In this document: positions 8,678-17,849 of the stretch, one piece after another
Position numbering within the stretch: the first letter of the stretch is position 1
Layout: each line of letters starts with the position of its first letter
DNA from: Kitasatospora sp. SolWspMP-SS2h
GTDB lineage: Bacteria; Actinomycetota; Actinomycetes; Streptomycetales; Streptomycetaceae
Direction of reading: 5' to 3'
Assembly (NCBI RefSeq): GCF_003259315.1
Contig: NZ_QLLT01000004.1
Span: 310,001 to 374,000, forward strand
Length of the DNA stretch: 64,000 bases
Position numbers and translations under genes: made by a program
Notes under the pieces: model-generated
The model's input: only the letters and a program-made list of their open reading frames with translations
Databases searched by the model: none
What the model was told of the DNA's origin: nothing

Positions 8678-9661
8678 TCAGGACTCGTCCGGCTGCCAGG
8701 CGCCGACGCCGATCCGCCCCGTCGTGCCCAGGTCGAGTTCCGGCGTCACCGTCACCGGCGCGGCGTCCGGGGTGGCCCGCACCCGCACGTACGGTGCGTT
8801 CACCGGGGCCGAGGAGGCGTCGTCGGTGTTGCGCCACACCAGCGTCGCGTGCGCCTTCCCGCCCGGTGCGAGGGTGAAGCGCCGGGGCGGGGCGTCCGCG
8901 CCGGTGCTCGTCGCGATCGCCGCGCCGCCCTTCAGCACCTGGACGCCGTCCAGGGGGGTGTGTGCCTCGTCGAGCAGCTGGGTCTGCGGGTAGCCGTTCA
9001 GCGTGACGTCCTTCGTCCCGCAGTTCTCCAGGTGCAGCCCCACCACCCGCAGCCCCATCGCCGCGTCGCCCCGGTCCGCGTAGACCCGGATTCCGGCGGC
9101 GGGGCAGGCGCCGCCGGTCGACGGGGCCTCCGCCGTCGGCACGCTGCGCACCCGGGTGATCCGCACCTTCGGGACGGGCGCCGCGGCGCCGGACGGGCCG
9201 GGGGAGGGGGTGGATCGTGCGGCGCCCGAGAAGGTCGGTTCCGCGCCCACCGGGAGGTCCGGCGGGGCGGGACGCCCGTTCAGCGGGAAGGTGCCCCGGA
9301 CGGTCGCCCCCGGCGCCACCGCCGTCCGGGTCCCCGTCGCGTTGGACGACAGCCGGGCCTCGGTGCCCGACCAGCCGAACGACACCGCGACGTCGACGGC
9401 CTCGGTGCCCGGGTTGGTCACCTCGTACTCCAGGCAGTCCGCGCCGACGGCGAGGACACGCACCGTGTCCCGGGTCCAGCCGTCCGGCCGCGCCGCCGGG
9501 GCCGCCCCGCAGGGGCCCGCGCTGCCCGTGGCGGACGGTGCCGCGGACCCCGCCGCGGTGCCCCCGCCCGCCGTGGCCGACCCGCACCCGGCGGCCGCCC
9601 CGATCGCCACGACCGCGACCGCGGCCCCCACACCCACCCGAACCGTCCGCATCCAAGCCAT
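8678..9661 (-). CDS. Secreted lipoprotein, DUF4232-like
   Basis: A 327-residue protein with a lipoprotein signal: Arg at residue 5, a hydrophobic stretch, and a lipobox AAGC with the lipidated Cys26. It should therefore be anchored on the outer face of the membrane. Two beta-rich segments follow. The second (about 205-320, CPAAGIRVYADRGDAAMGLR, then LENCGTKDVTLNGYPQTQLL) resembles the DUF4232 domain common in actinomycete lipoproteins, with two Cys that could form a disulfide. Substrate or partner is unknown. A second in-frame ATG three codons in (9652) is an alternative start. Confidence 0.83.
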   Translation of the reverse strand: MAWMRTVRVGVGAAVAVVAIGAAAGCGSATAGGGTAAGSAAPSATGSAGPCGAAPAARPDGWTRDTVRVLAVGADCLEYEVTNPGTEAVDVAVSFGWSGTEARLSSNATGTRTAVAPGATVRGTFPLNGRPAPPDLPVGAEPTFSGAARSTPSPGPSGAAAPVPKVRITRVRSVPTAEAPSTGGACPAAGIRVYADRGDAAMGLRVVGLHLENCGTKDVTLNGYPQTQLLDEAHTPLDGVQVLKGGAAIATSTGADAPPRRFTLAPGGKAHATLVWRNTDDASSAPVNAPYVRVRATPDAAPVTVTPELDLGTTGRIGVGAWQPDES

Positions 9662-9817
9662 CCGCCGAGTCGACCACGAACCTTCCCCCCCGGGCTGTGG
9701 CCCGCCTCACACCTCGTGCAACAGCCCTGCAACGGTTGCCTGCCGACACCCCGTCAGGCGAGCCCGCCAGGTGGCACCAACTCGCCTCCCCCGTAAGGGC
9801 GGTGGGCCGACCCGGCG

Positions 9818-10382
9818 TCAGAACGGCAGCGAGTGCGGCCGGACCGCCCCGTTCGCCGGACCGCCCCGCCCGCCGGACCGCCCTGCCCGTTGGCCAGGCC
9901 GCGCCGGTGGCGAGCGCGGTCCACATAGCGCCGAGCGCGCCGGGCGCCGGGCCGTCCGGCTGATCGGCCGTCACCGGGCCGGGCGGCGGGGTCCAGCCGA
10001 GGCGGGCGTCCAGCGGGGCCCGGTCGGGCGGGCAGAACGGCATCGCGAGTTCCAGGCCGTCGGTCCGGGCCACGTCCAGCGCGGCAGCGGCGACGACGGT
10101 CCGGACCGTGGCCGCGCCGGTGCGGCGAGACCAGCACCCCGCCGATCCCGGCCACCGCGAAGCGCCGCCCGCCGCCCTCGACCGGCGCCACCACGAACCC
10201 GCGTGCCCCACCGGCCAGCCGTCGCGGTGCACGCCGAAGTGCCGGTCCTCGGGCCGCCAGGTGTCCGGGGCCGCCGCCACCGCGAACGGGTCCGCCGACT
10301 CGCCCAGCGCCTGGAGCGTCGGCCGACCGCCCCACTCGGCGGTCGGCTCCGCGGCCGGTGCGACGTCCCGCTGTCCCGTCAC
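9818..10382 (-). pseudogene. GNAT acetyltransferase gene broken by three frameshifts
   Basis: Read across frames, this region gives an almost complete GNAT protein of about 188 residues. The start at 10382 reads EWGGRPTLQALGESADPFAV and ends at GWPVGHAG near 10196. The next frame carries the acetyl-CoA loop (IGGVLVSPHRRGHG) and ends near 10110. The first frame then resumes with VVAAAALDVARTDGLELAMP, and a third switch near 9850 gives the terminal VRPHSLPF followed by TGA at 9818. One-base changes explain each switch. Three indels in 560 bases point to a decayed gene or to read errors. It should be described as an acetyltransferase whichever is true. Confidence 0.7.
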
Positions 10383-10460
10383 CGCCCTGCTTCCGTGCCG
10401 TGCCGTGCCGTTCCGTGGGCGCTGTTCCCGCAGGTGGGCGGCCGGCCGGGCGTCCCGCGT

Positions 10461-11651
10461 TCAGCAGTCGCAGCCGCAGTCGCACCCGCTGCAACACCCG
10501 TCGCCCCCGCAGCAGTCACAGCAGTCCCAGTTGCACGGGTCGCAGCAGTCGCCGCAGTCGCAGTCGTGTCGCTGGCAGAACCCCTCGCGCCGCTCACGGG
10601 TGAACGGGTCGTCGTGGTCGCAGCAGAGCAACTGGCAGGTGCAGGCCATCGTCAGCCAGACCGCGCAGCCCGGGATCAGCGAGCGGGGCTGCTTCGGCTT
10701 CCCGACGTCGTGGGTGTGCTCCGGGGCCGACGGGGCGCCGGGATCGGCGTCGGGCGGGGAGGTGCGCGCGGCGGCGTTCGCGCAGGCCCGGTGGTGGGCG
10801 CGGCGTCCGAAGACGCGGTCCACGGCCTCCTCGGTCTCGTGGCCGAGCAGGCGGTGGACGAGCGCCCGGTCGGTGAACTCGACCTCCCGGAGGGCGAGTC
10901 GGATGCCGTGGACGGCGTCCCGGCACAGCCGCTCGGCCTCGGCACCGGTGGTGCCGGAGGCGGTGAGCGGGTTCCACAGCCCGCGGGCCTCGTCGTCCGC
11001 GCGGTCCTCGGCGGCGTCCAGCAGGTGCGCCAGCCGCCCGAACAGCCGGCCCGCCTCGGCGAGCGCGGCGGCGTTCCCCGGCCGGCCCGCCAGGACCGCG
11101 GTGTGCGCGAAGGCCGCCGCCGTGGCCTCCTCGGTCGGCGCGGTGGCGAGCAGCAGCGGCCCGCCGGCGGTCACCGCGGACTCGGCCGCGCCCTGGCGCC
11201 CGGCGGCGGCGAGCAGGACGCCGGTGTCGAAACCGACGGCGGCGCCGCCGCTCGCGCTCTGCCGGTCCCAGCGCCGTGCCACCTGCCGGGCTCCGGCCGC
11301 CACCGGCCGGCGGGCGAAGACGCCGTCGCCGTCCAGGACGTGGTCGCGGACCTTCACCGAGGCCAGCGCCAGCGAGACGGCCGCCGCCAGCCGCGCCCCC
11401 TCGCCGGTCGCCACGGGCGCGGTGCGCATGCCGCGCAGCGGACACGGCCCGGCCGTGCGCCGGTCCGCCGCCCGCGGCGACTGCGCCTCGACCAGGACGG
11501 AGACGACCAGGCCGTCGTAGTTCGTCGCCGTCCGCGCCAACTGCCCGTGGCCGTCGCGCAGGGCCAGGCACAGCCCGCACAGGTGCGCCGTCCACGACGC
11601 GTGCAGGCGCTCCGACAACCGGTGTCTGCACGGCCTGATGATTCCGAACAC
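10461..11651 (-). CDS. DUF5685-like protein with cysteine-rich tail
   Basis: A 396-residue protein beginning VFGIIRPCRHRL, with further cysteines in AHLCGLCLAL and GPCPLRG. This Cys pattern near the N-terminus is that of DUF5685 proteins of actinomycetes and suggests metal or Fe-S binding. The middle is helical and Ala-rich. The last 60 residues are extraordinary: 20 cysteines, mostly in CC and CDC clusters with Asp and Gly between them. The GTG at 11651 is preferred over an upstream ATG (11675) because it starts the conserved domain and has an AAGGGG site. Function is unknown; a metal storage or sensing role is only a guess. Confidence 0.75.
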   Translation of the reverse strand: MFGIIRPCRHRLSERLHASWTAHLCGLCLALRDGHGQLARTATNYDGLVVSVLVEAQSPRAADRRTAGPCPLRGMRTAPVATGEGARLAAAVSLALASVKVRDHVLDGDGVFARRPVAAGARQVARRWDRQSASGGAAVGFDTGVLLAAAGRQGAAESAVTAGGPLLLATAPTEEATAAAFAHTAVLAGRPGNAAALAEAGRLFGRLAHLLDAAEDRADDEARGLWNPLTASGTTGAEAERLCRDAVHGIRLALREVEFTDRALVHRLLGHETEEAVDRVFGRRAHHRACANAAARTSPPDADPGAPSAPEHTHDVGKPKQPRSLIPGCAVWLTMACTCQLLCCDHDDPFTRERREGFCQRHDCDCGDCCDPCNWDCCDCCGGDGCCSGCDCGCDC

Positions 11652-11735
11652 GTCCCGCCCCTTCTCCCCGCCCACCCGCGCCGGTCCGCCGTACCGGTCA
11701 GCCGCGCTGGTCAGCCGTGTCGACCGGCCGCCATC

Positions 11736-12041
11736 CTAGTGACGCGAGGTCCGCCGCCGGGGTTCCCCCTCCCCGGCTCGGCGGTGGCCGGACGACACGT
11801 CCGGCGAGAAGTGGAACGCCACCACCGGCATCCGCCGCGCGTAGTGGAAGCGGTGCGCGCCTTGGTCGACCACCCCGGAGTCCAGCTCCACCCGCGCACA
11901 GCCCGCCAGGGCCGCCCGCCGCGCCGACTCGGCCGGCAGCCAGGACCCGACGCCGCCCGAGCGCAGCGCCGGATCGGTCACCAGGTCGTCGACGAACAGC
12001 ACCCGCCCCCGGCTGGCCGCCAACGTCCGGCGCGCCGCCAT
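11736..12041 (-). pseudogene. N-terminally truncated GNAT acetyltransferase
   Basis: About 101 residues with the second half of a GNAT domain: the core strand VLFVDDLVTDPA, a pantetheine-binding turn RSGGVGSWL, and the C-terminal segment ELDSGVVDQGAHRFHYARRM. The N-terminal half of the fold (about 60 residues) is missing. Upstream in-frame sequence to 12113 does not resemble it. It is most likely a 5'-truncated relic, although a short functional protein cannot be excluded. Confidence 0.55.
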
Positions 12042-12116
12042 ACCCACCCAACAACCTTGTCCGGTAAACAAGTTGATGTACGCGGGTACCGGACCCGACC
12101 CGGGGCACACCACCCG

Positions 12117-12158
12117 CGACGCACTGCCCGCGACGCACCGTCAGCGACGCACCGTCAG
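12117..12158. repeat. 14-bp tandem repeat, three copies
   Basis: The unit CGACGCACCGTCAG occurs twice exactly (12131 and 12145), and a degenerate copy precedes them at 12117. It lies in the noncoding gap upstream of the truncated GNAT gene. No role is apparent. Confidence 0.6.
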
Positions 12159-12186
12159 GGCGGGCCTCACCGGGCGGACGCGGGCC

Positions 12187-12567
12187 TCACGGGCCGAACG
12201 AGCCGTCCGGGCCGCCGGTGCACAGCAGCCCGGCGGGGGAGGAGAGCTGCCAGGGGTGGACCGGCCCGCCGGGGGCCGGGTCGGGGGCGACGGCGAGGAC
12301 CTGGCCGGTGTCGAAGGCGAGCTCCAGGCCCCCGGCCGGGGTGACGGTCGTCGCGGTGATGACGGCGTCCGCGAGCCGCCCGAGCGCGCCGGAGGTGGTC
12401 AGGCCCAGCGCGGGGTAGAAGTGCTCGACCTCCGCGCCGTGCCGCAGCCGGAAGTCGTTCTCGACCGTCAGCAGCAGCTCGCCGTCCAGGCGCAGGAGCA
12501 GCCGACTGCCGCCGCCGAGCGCCCGCACCGCACGCCCGTCCAGCTCGGACCCGAGCGACTTCCCCAC
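12187..12567 (-). CDS. DUF6188-like small protein
   Basis: A 126-residue soluble beta-rich protein. Features such as LLLRLDGELLLTVENDFRL, LADAVITATTVTPAGGLELAF and the closing PWQLSSPAGLLCTGGPDG are those of proteins annotated as DUF6188 in streptomycetes; the family name is from memory and less certain than the gene itself. Function is unknown. The GTG at 12567 has a GGGAGG site 7-9 bases upstream. It appears to be a single gene. Confidence 0.72.
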   Translation of the reverse strand: MGKSLGSELDGRAVRALGGGSRLLLRLDGELLLTVENDFRLRHGAEVEHFYPALGLTTSGALGRLADAVITATTVTPAGGLELAFDTGQVLAVAPDPAPGGPVHPWQLSSPAGLLCTGGPDGSFGP

Positions 12568-12736
12568 CCCGCACCTCCCGGTCTTCCCGATCTCCGTGAT
12601 CTCCGCGATCCGCCGGCCGCACCGGCGGACACCGCCCCGACCTGCCTATTCATACCCGGCCGGGCCCCCGGTACCCGCCGCGAACCGCCGACCGTCCCGT
12701 CCCGGCAACGTCATTCAGGGGCCACTCAGGGGCCGA

Positions 12737-13831
12737 TCAGGGGCCGATCACCGGGGGCGCGCCGTCGAGGAGTTCGACCGGCCCGGCCGTCGGCGGCAGG
12801 GCGCGCACCGCCAGGCAGGCCGCCAGCCGCCGGGCCTGCGGCGGGCTCAGCACCGTCGCGGCCTCCCGAGGGGTGAACAGCCGCCACTCGGCGATCTCCT
12901 CCTCCTGCACCCGGACCGCCGCCAGCATCCCGGGGTCCGCCGTCCCGCCGTCGTACACCAGCGACAGGTGCGGCGGTTCCGACGTCCGGCCGTCCGGCTC
13001 CGGTGCCCGGCCGCCCACCCAGTCGACGGCCAGCAGGCGGCCCGGTTCGTGCCGCCAGCCCAGCTCCTCCAGGGTCTCGCGGCGGGCCGCCGCCCGGGGC
13101 AGCTCCCGGTCCGCCTCGATCGACCCGCCGGGCAGCACCCACGGCGACTCGCCCCGCCACGGCGCCAGGCGCACCAGCAGTACCCGCCCGTCCGGGTCGG
13201 TGAACAGCGTCCGGGCCTTGGCCCGGACCCGCGGGCGGGTCGCGTAGTAGGCCGCCTTGTCCAGCGGCGGCGGCGGTGCGTCCCGCCCGCTGCCGGGGGG
13301 CAGCAGCCCCTCCAGGGCGGTCGCGCCGAGGTACGCGGGGGCCGGGCGCGGCGGCAGGTGCAGCGCGGAGTGGCCGACCGGCAGGCCGTCGGCGAGTTCC
13401 AGCGGGGCGGCGGCGCGCGGGGCCAGCACGCACGCCCCCATCCGGCGGGACAGCAGCGGGGGCACGGCGGAGAGCAGCAGCTCGGACGGCAGGTGGACCA
13501 TCGCGTCCAGCTCGGCCCGCTCCAGCCGGACGGCCGCCAGCTGCTCCGGGGTCAGCGGGTCGGCCCAGTACAGGAACGCGGCGACCGGCGGTCGGTCGTG
13601 GTCCCGCGACCAGTCCAGGCAGGCGAGTTCGCGCAGCACGGGCGTGACGCCCAGCTCCTCGCGGATCTCCCGGACGGCGGTGTGCCGGGGCGAGGGGTCG
13701 CCCGGCTCCCAGCCGCCGCCGGGCACCGCGACGGGGTGCTTGGCCCGGTACGCGTTCCGCACCACCAGCAGCCGCCCCCGCCCGTCGGGGAACAGCACCC
13801 CCGCCGCCGCCATGATCTCCCGCCCGCTCAC
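12737..13831 (-). CDS. Tandem double Nudix hydrolase
   Basis: A 364-residue protein with two Nudix domains in a row. The first (about 5-140) contains a Nudix box ending AVREIREELGV after PGGGWEPGD. The second (about 205-335) contains PGGSIEADRE and ARRETLEELGW. The family hydrolyses nucleoside diphosphate-linked compounds; the RExxEE glutamates that bind metal are present in both domains, so both may be active. Most Nudix proteins have one domain, so the fusion is unusual but seen in actinomycetes. GTG at 13831 has a GAGGGGG site; an ATG at 13813 with GGGAG upstream is a good alternative start. Confidence 0.85.
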   Translation of the reverse strand: MSGREIMAAAGVLFPDGRGRLLVVRNAYRAKHPVAVPGGGWEPGDPSPRHTAVREIREELGVTPVLRELACLDWSRDHDRPPVAAFLYWADPLTPEQLAAVRLERAELDAMVHLPSELLLSAVPPLLSRRMGACVLAPRAAAPLELADGLPVGHSALHLPPRPAPAYLGATALEGLLPPGSGRDAPPPPLDKAAYYATRPRVRAKARTLFTDPDGRVLLVRLAPWRGESPWVLPGGSIEADRELPRAAARRETLEELGWRHEPGRLLAVDWVGGRAPEPDGRTSEPPHLSLVYDGGTADPGMLAAVRVQEEEIAEWRLFTPREAATVLSPPQARRLAACLAVRALPPTAGPVELLDGAPPVIGP

Positions 13832-14016
13832 CGCAACCCCCTCGCCCGCCGCCGGCCGTCCCCGCCCAGCATGCCCCGGACCGAACCGAACTGGATCTGC
13901 CCGGCCCCGCCGCGACGCCGACGAGCCCGTGACGGACCGACAACTCGGTCGTCACGGGCCCGCGCTCCCGGCCCGCCGCGGTCCACCGCCCGCGGCTCCC
14001 GGCCGGTGCGCCGCCG

Positions 14017-14205
14017 TCAGGCGTGCGCCGGAGTCTCCTGCAACTGCGCGTACGGCGCGAGCTTGCGGATCGACTCGATGCTCTTCAGGCACTGCTCGCG
14101 GGACTCCTCCGGCTCGCCGATCACCACGACCGAACCGTTGCTCGCCTTGAGGCGGAAGCGGTGGTTGCCCGACTCGTCCACGTACAGCTCGAACTTCCCA
14201 GCCAT
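14017..14205 (-). CDS. YegP-like (DUF1508) small protein
   Basis: A 62-residue protein with one YegP/DUF1508 repeat: MAGKFELYVDESGNHRFRLK, SNGSVVVIGE, then a helix with CLKSIESIRK. These small alpha/beta proteins are widespread and are usually two-repeat in Enterobacteria and one-repeat in actinomycetes. Cellular role is not established. The ATG at 14205 starts the domain exactly; a GAGAGG motif lies 9-14 bases upstream. Confidence 0.85.
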   Translation of the reverse strand: MAGKFELYVDESGNHRFRLKASNGSVVVIGEPEESREQCLKSIESIRKLAPYAQLQETPAHA

Positions 14206-14512
14206 GGAAATGCACACCTCTCGTTGGGTAGCCCCCTCGACGGCCAACGTAGGGTCAACTGCCCTTGCACGCCTCCCGGGTGTGCCATCCGAGTGCGTGG
14301 CCGGGCCTGCGGCGGGACCGCCAAGGGAGAGGGCGGCGCGATGGTTGAGAGCTGTCGGCTGCCTCATTTCACATCCATTGCACATTGAGGCGAGGGGGCA
14401 CGGGGTGGCGGTATGTCGTCAGCCGGCGGTGCTTCGAGCTTCGTCCGGGGCTGTGTCACGCTATGTGCCCGTTGACAGAACGTGACTACTGAACCCTCGT
14501 GCCCGATCGGCC
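14206..14512. other. Intergenic, no gene seen
   Basis: These 307 bases hold the upstream region of the YegP-like gene and the tail of the HAD fragment. GC falls here compared with the preceding 14 kb, marking the start of the atypical island. No motif is recognised. Confidence 0.4.
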
Positions 14513-14941
14513 CTACCGGGGGAAGGCCAGACACCTGCGGGGATCGGCGCGGAGACGGGTGGCGGCCAGGAGGTAGGCGCCGGGGGCGGGTTTGCGGTGG
14601 GTGACGTGTTTGCGGGCGAAGATGTGGCGGAAGAGGTGGTCGAGCTCGGTGGCGGTGAGGCCGGCTCGGACGACTTCGCCGCCGTTGGCGGAGGCGACGG
14701 CGGCAGGGAGGATGGAGGCCAGGTGGCGGGCGGCGGCCACGACGCGTCGGACGGGGCGGGCGAGTTGGGTGCGGGCGGGGAGCCCCAGGTCGCTGCGCAG
14801 ACGGTGGCATAGGGCGTCCAGGTCGGCCAGCGGGGCGTCGTGCAGCCAGGGTCCGGGGACGGTGAGGTCCAGGTCGGTGAAGGAGGCGCGGTCGGCGGAC
14901 CTCGTGTGCTGCGCCCCGCGCTCCAGGGCCTCGTTCGCCAC
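14513..14941 (-). pseudogene. HAD-family phosphatase fragment
   Basis: The 142-residue frame contains the second half of a HAD phosphatase: AVASANGGEVVRAGLTATEL (motif II Ser region), then the motif III Lys in THRKPAPGAYLLAATRL and RADPRRCLAF. The frame then stops at TAG just where the motif IV acidic loop should begin. The N-terminal DxDxT nucleophile motif is absent too. It is therefore a fragment that lost both ends, and no activity is expected. Confidence 0.65.
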
Positions 14942-15107
14942 CAGGGTTCGGTGTCAAGGGTGTGGGCGGCGTGGAGCTGCTGGAGCAGACGGTCGGATGA
15001 AGGCGAGCTGACGGGGCGGGCATTTGATGATGCGCTGGTCGGCCAAGCAGTGCGTCACTTTCTACGACTTCCTCCCGGGCCGCATCGCCCATGGCACGAT
15101 GTGAAGC

Positions 15108-15575
15108 ATGGGTACGCCAGGGCGGGTCAGCGGCAAGGTGTCGGTCGAGAACAGCCAGTTCGGCCTCTGGGAAGACGACCCCTTCGATGAAGGGGGCGGT
15201 CCTTGGACGGCTCTGGAGATCGCAAACCCTCCGTTCTTTGCCACCGTTGACGAAGGTCGTGTCAAAGTGCGGAGTCTGTACAAGGATCATTACGCCTCAG
15301 TCACCCTGGAATATGGTCAAGGTGCTCTTGCAGTGGCGCACGGCTGGGAAATGATCGGCACATACCGCTATGTCACTCGGGGCGCCGCGGTGGAGCTGTG
15401 GTCGCTTTTCTCTGGTCCGGCTGGTGTTGAGCTTGAGTTCGGTGAACCGCAGTCGACCTTGTGGCTGCAGATATTCCGCAGGAGGCCGGAGGGGGCTCCC
15501 TCTTTCGAGGAGGGCCCCCTCGGTGTGCCTGAGGGACTGGAGGAATATTGGTTCTACTTCTCGCCCTGCCGGTGA
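15108..15575 (+). CDS. Hypothetical protein, no family recognised
   Basis: A 155-residue soluble, acidic protein rich in Trp, Tyr and Phe (GWEMIGTYRYV, EEYWFYFSPCR). It has no signal peptide or membrane segment. Codon use is less GC-biased than in the rest of the window, like that of the adjacent nuclease gene, so it belongs to the same acquired island. It is convergent with the nuclease gene, with 10 bases between the stops. The ATG at 15108 lacks a strong ribosome site. I cannot suggest a function; an immunity-type partner for the secreted nuclease is conceivable but unsupported. Confidence 0.62.
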   Translation: MGTPGRVSGKVSVENSQFGLWEDDPFDEGGGPWTALEIANPPFFATVDEGRVKVRSLYKDHYASVTLEYGQGALAVAHGWEMIGTYRYVTRGAAVELWSLFSGPAGVELEFGEPQSTLWLQIFRRRPEGAPSFEEGPLGVPEGLEEYWFYFSPCR

Positions 15576-15585
15576 CCGACTGCCC

Positions 15586-16914
15586 CTACGGGGTGATCAG
15601 AACCTTGAATGTGTCGTTGTGAAGGATTCTCTGCGAACCGTAGAAATTCGCAAGGTCGTATCCCGCGTTGCTGTTTTCAGTCGCGCTGACATACTTGACG
15701 GAGAAGTTTCCGTTGCCGACGCCTGCCCCCTCCCATGTCGATGCGAACGGGAATTCGTCGCACTCCTCAAGCGGCCCGTGGGGCAGGGGGGTGCATGCCC
15801 TGCTCACGGCGCTGCGATTGTCGGCATACGCCTGGGCGGCCAACGGGTTGGCTCCGGAGTAGAGGCGAGACAGCGTGGAGCCCTGCTGGGCGTTCCCCGG
15901 GATCACCTTGGGTGAGTTGTCGGACTTCACTGGGAGCGTGCTTCCCGGGTCGGTGAATGCCTGGTTGATGTGCTGGGCAACTCCCTTGACGCGCGTGTCG
16001 CTCATGCTCATGGTCATCGAGGGAGTCAGCTCGCTGAAAACGGCGCCCTGCTTGGACGGCAGGTAGGAAGCCGAGTCGAATCGGACCGTGCTAAACCCTC
16101 CGGAGAGCCACTGAGTGGGGTAGGTCCCGGCAGGGAAGAATATCTTGTAGAACCATTGGATGGTGCAAACCTTGATCTTGTCGTCCCCGTCGCCGGTGGT
16201 TGGCGGAGACGTTATGTTCATTCCGAGGAATCCGTTTCCCTGTAGCTGGGCGGCCGTTGCGGTGTAAGGGTTGGTTCCCCCCGATACGGTGCATTCCGGG
16301 TCGTTCGCGCCAGTGCCGGCCGCCCGGTAAGTCTGGATTTGGCTGGCGGCGGTGTAGACGCCGCTGTAGCGGATATCGGTGATCTCGACGCTGCTGAGGA
16401 CTTCCCTGGTTCCGTTGGATCCCGTTGTCACCTCGGTCTGTAGGAAGCTGATCGTCCCGAGGGTCTGACCGCTCGCGCTGACTGCAATGGAATAGATCGT
16501 CTGGTAGCGACAGAAGTCATATCGGGATATGACCTTGCCTTCTCGCACCCCGGCATCGGGGTTCGCCCGGCAAGCATTGAAGTCCACGATTCCTGTGATT
16601 CCCGCCGTACTGCCTGCTGCAACGTTCGGCACGCGCTGTGGCGGGGCTCCGCTCTCACCGACCGAAGGGCTCGGCTCGATGCCGGCCGCCGGGGAGACTG
16701 TGCCTCCGATTTCTACCGATCCTGCTGCGGAGAACCGCTCCCGGACGTGCGAAATATTCTCCCCCACCTGCACGGTGATGGAGGGGTCAGAGCTTGAGTA
16801 GGAGACGATGGATATGTTTCCATGCGTTTCTGCGTAAACAGGTGAAGTCGCAGTCAGTGCGGTTGTCGCAGTCAGCGCAGAAACCAGTGCGAGGTGACGC
16901 CATTGTATATTCAA
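15586..16914 (-). CDS. Secreted protein with NucA/NucB-type deoxyribonuclease domain
   Basis: A 442-residue exported protein. A Sec signal peptide covers about residues 1-28 (basic WRH, hydrophobic core, cleavage near VYA-ET). The C-terminal region contains ECDEFPFASTWEGAG with Cys385-Asp386-Glu387, the core motif of NucA/NucB nucleases (the Bacillus sporulation nuclease family), which cut DNA non-specifically outside the cell. The central 300 residues are Ser/Thr/Gly-rich with several cysteines and are not recognised. The start is a TTG at 16914 after a GGGGGGTAGGA stretch; no other start would leave a signal peptide. GC is clearly lower than in flanking genes, and an IS remnant lies just upstream, which suggests acquisition. 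Confidence 0.75.
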   Translation of the reverse strand: MNIQWRHLALVSALTATTALTATSPVYAETHGNISIVSYSSSDPSITVQVGENISHVRERFSAAGSVEIGGTVSPAAGIEPSPSVGESGAPPQRVPNVAAGSTAGITGIVDFNACRANPDAGVREGKVISRYDFCRYQTIYSIAVSASGQTLGTISFLQTEVTTGSNGTREVLSSVEITDIRYSGVYTAASQIQTYRAAGTGANDPECTVSGGTNPYTATAAQLQGNGFLGMNITSPPTTGDGDDKIKVCTIQWFYKIFFPAGTYPTQWLSGGFSTVRFDSASYLPSKQGAVFSELTPSMTMSMSDTRVKGVAQHINQAFTDPGSTLPVKSDNSPKVIPGNAQQGSTLSRLYSGANPLAAQAYADNRSAVSRACTPLPHGPLEECDEFPFASTWEGAGVGNGNFSVKYVSATENSNAGYDLANFYGSQRILHNDTFKVLITP

Positions 16915-17173
16915 TCCTACCCCCCGGGCATGATTGGCCTAATTCCTGTGAAAACCCTACTCGGGGCTCCGCTTGATCAATATGATGGTGTACGCACTTG
17001 GCTTGTTCTGGGCGATGACTGGCCGGTCCGGGTGGCCGACCGTGGCACGCCTTCGGCGGGCACGCCGCAAGCGGGGGTGACCGGGACCCGCCGTGATCAG
17101 CCTGTCGCGCGTCAGACTTTGTGGCAGGACTCGTTTGTTGCGGGTCCTGCTGCTTGAAGGAGTCTGATCGATC

Positions 17174-17817
17174 ATGGTGAGACCGCCGGCGTTGCCGCCG
17201 CAGGAGAAGGTCCGGATCGTGCTGTCGATCCTGGCCGGTGAGATGACCGTCGCGGAGGCTACGCGGCGGGCGAAGGTGTCCGGGCAGTCGATAGGAACCT
17301 GGAAACGCCGGTTCCTGTAGTCGGCCGGGCCGGCCTCGCGGGCAAGTCCGGTCCCGGCGCCCGGGAACAGCCACTCGGGGCCCGGGTTGCCGATTTGACC
17401 CAGGCGCTGGGTGAGGCCGCGGTCGAGCTGCGGGTGTGGAAGAAGTCCGCGGAGGGCTGGCGGCCCTTCGCGGACCTCGAGGTGATGCGCACCGAGGCGG
17501 GCATGCCCACCGCGAGGTTCTGCCGGCTCATCGGCGTGCCCGAGCGGACCTGGCGTCGCCACCAGGCCCGCGCACGCCAAGGCGCGCAGGCCGGGGGGCC
17601 GTGGCCACGCCCGGCCCGCGAGAGTGTGAAGGAGACCGCCCGCCGGCACGCGCTCGCCCATCCCGCCCGGGGCCACCGGAAGGTCTGGGCGATGTGCCGG
17701 TACGACGGCCACCGGGTCTCGCAGGCGACCGTGCTGCGGCTGCTGCGCGACGAGGGTCTGCTGCTGGAGGCGGACTACCAGCGCGAACGTCGCCGGCTCG
17801 CCGCCCGCCGGGACGTC
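17174..17817 (+). mobile_element. IS3-family transposase remnant
   Basis: The first 48 codons (17174-17320) encode a transposase helix-turn-helix (EKVRIVLSILAGEMTVAEA, then GQSIGTWKRRFL) and end at a TAG. The sequence continues in another frame from about 17323 (GRAGLAGKSG, then VADLTQALGEAAVELRVWKK). The rest follows the OrfB pattern with ARGHRKVWAMCRYDGHRVSQ and ERRRLAARR, then stops resembling it near 17817, before the DDE catalytic domain. So it has a premature stop, a frameshift and a 3' truncation, and cannot move by itself. No terminal inverted repeat was identified. Confidence 0.78.
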
Positions 17818-17849
17818 CATCCGGGGGGCCGGGTCGCCCACTCGCTCCG

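Noticed and set aside
8622-10382. A 586-codon minus-strand frame across the lipoprotein and GNAT region
   Set aside because: Only its first part matches GNAT; beyond 9850 it runs antisense-shifted through the lipoprotein gene, which has a clear signal peptide in another frame.
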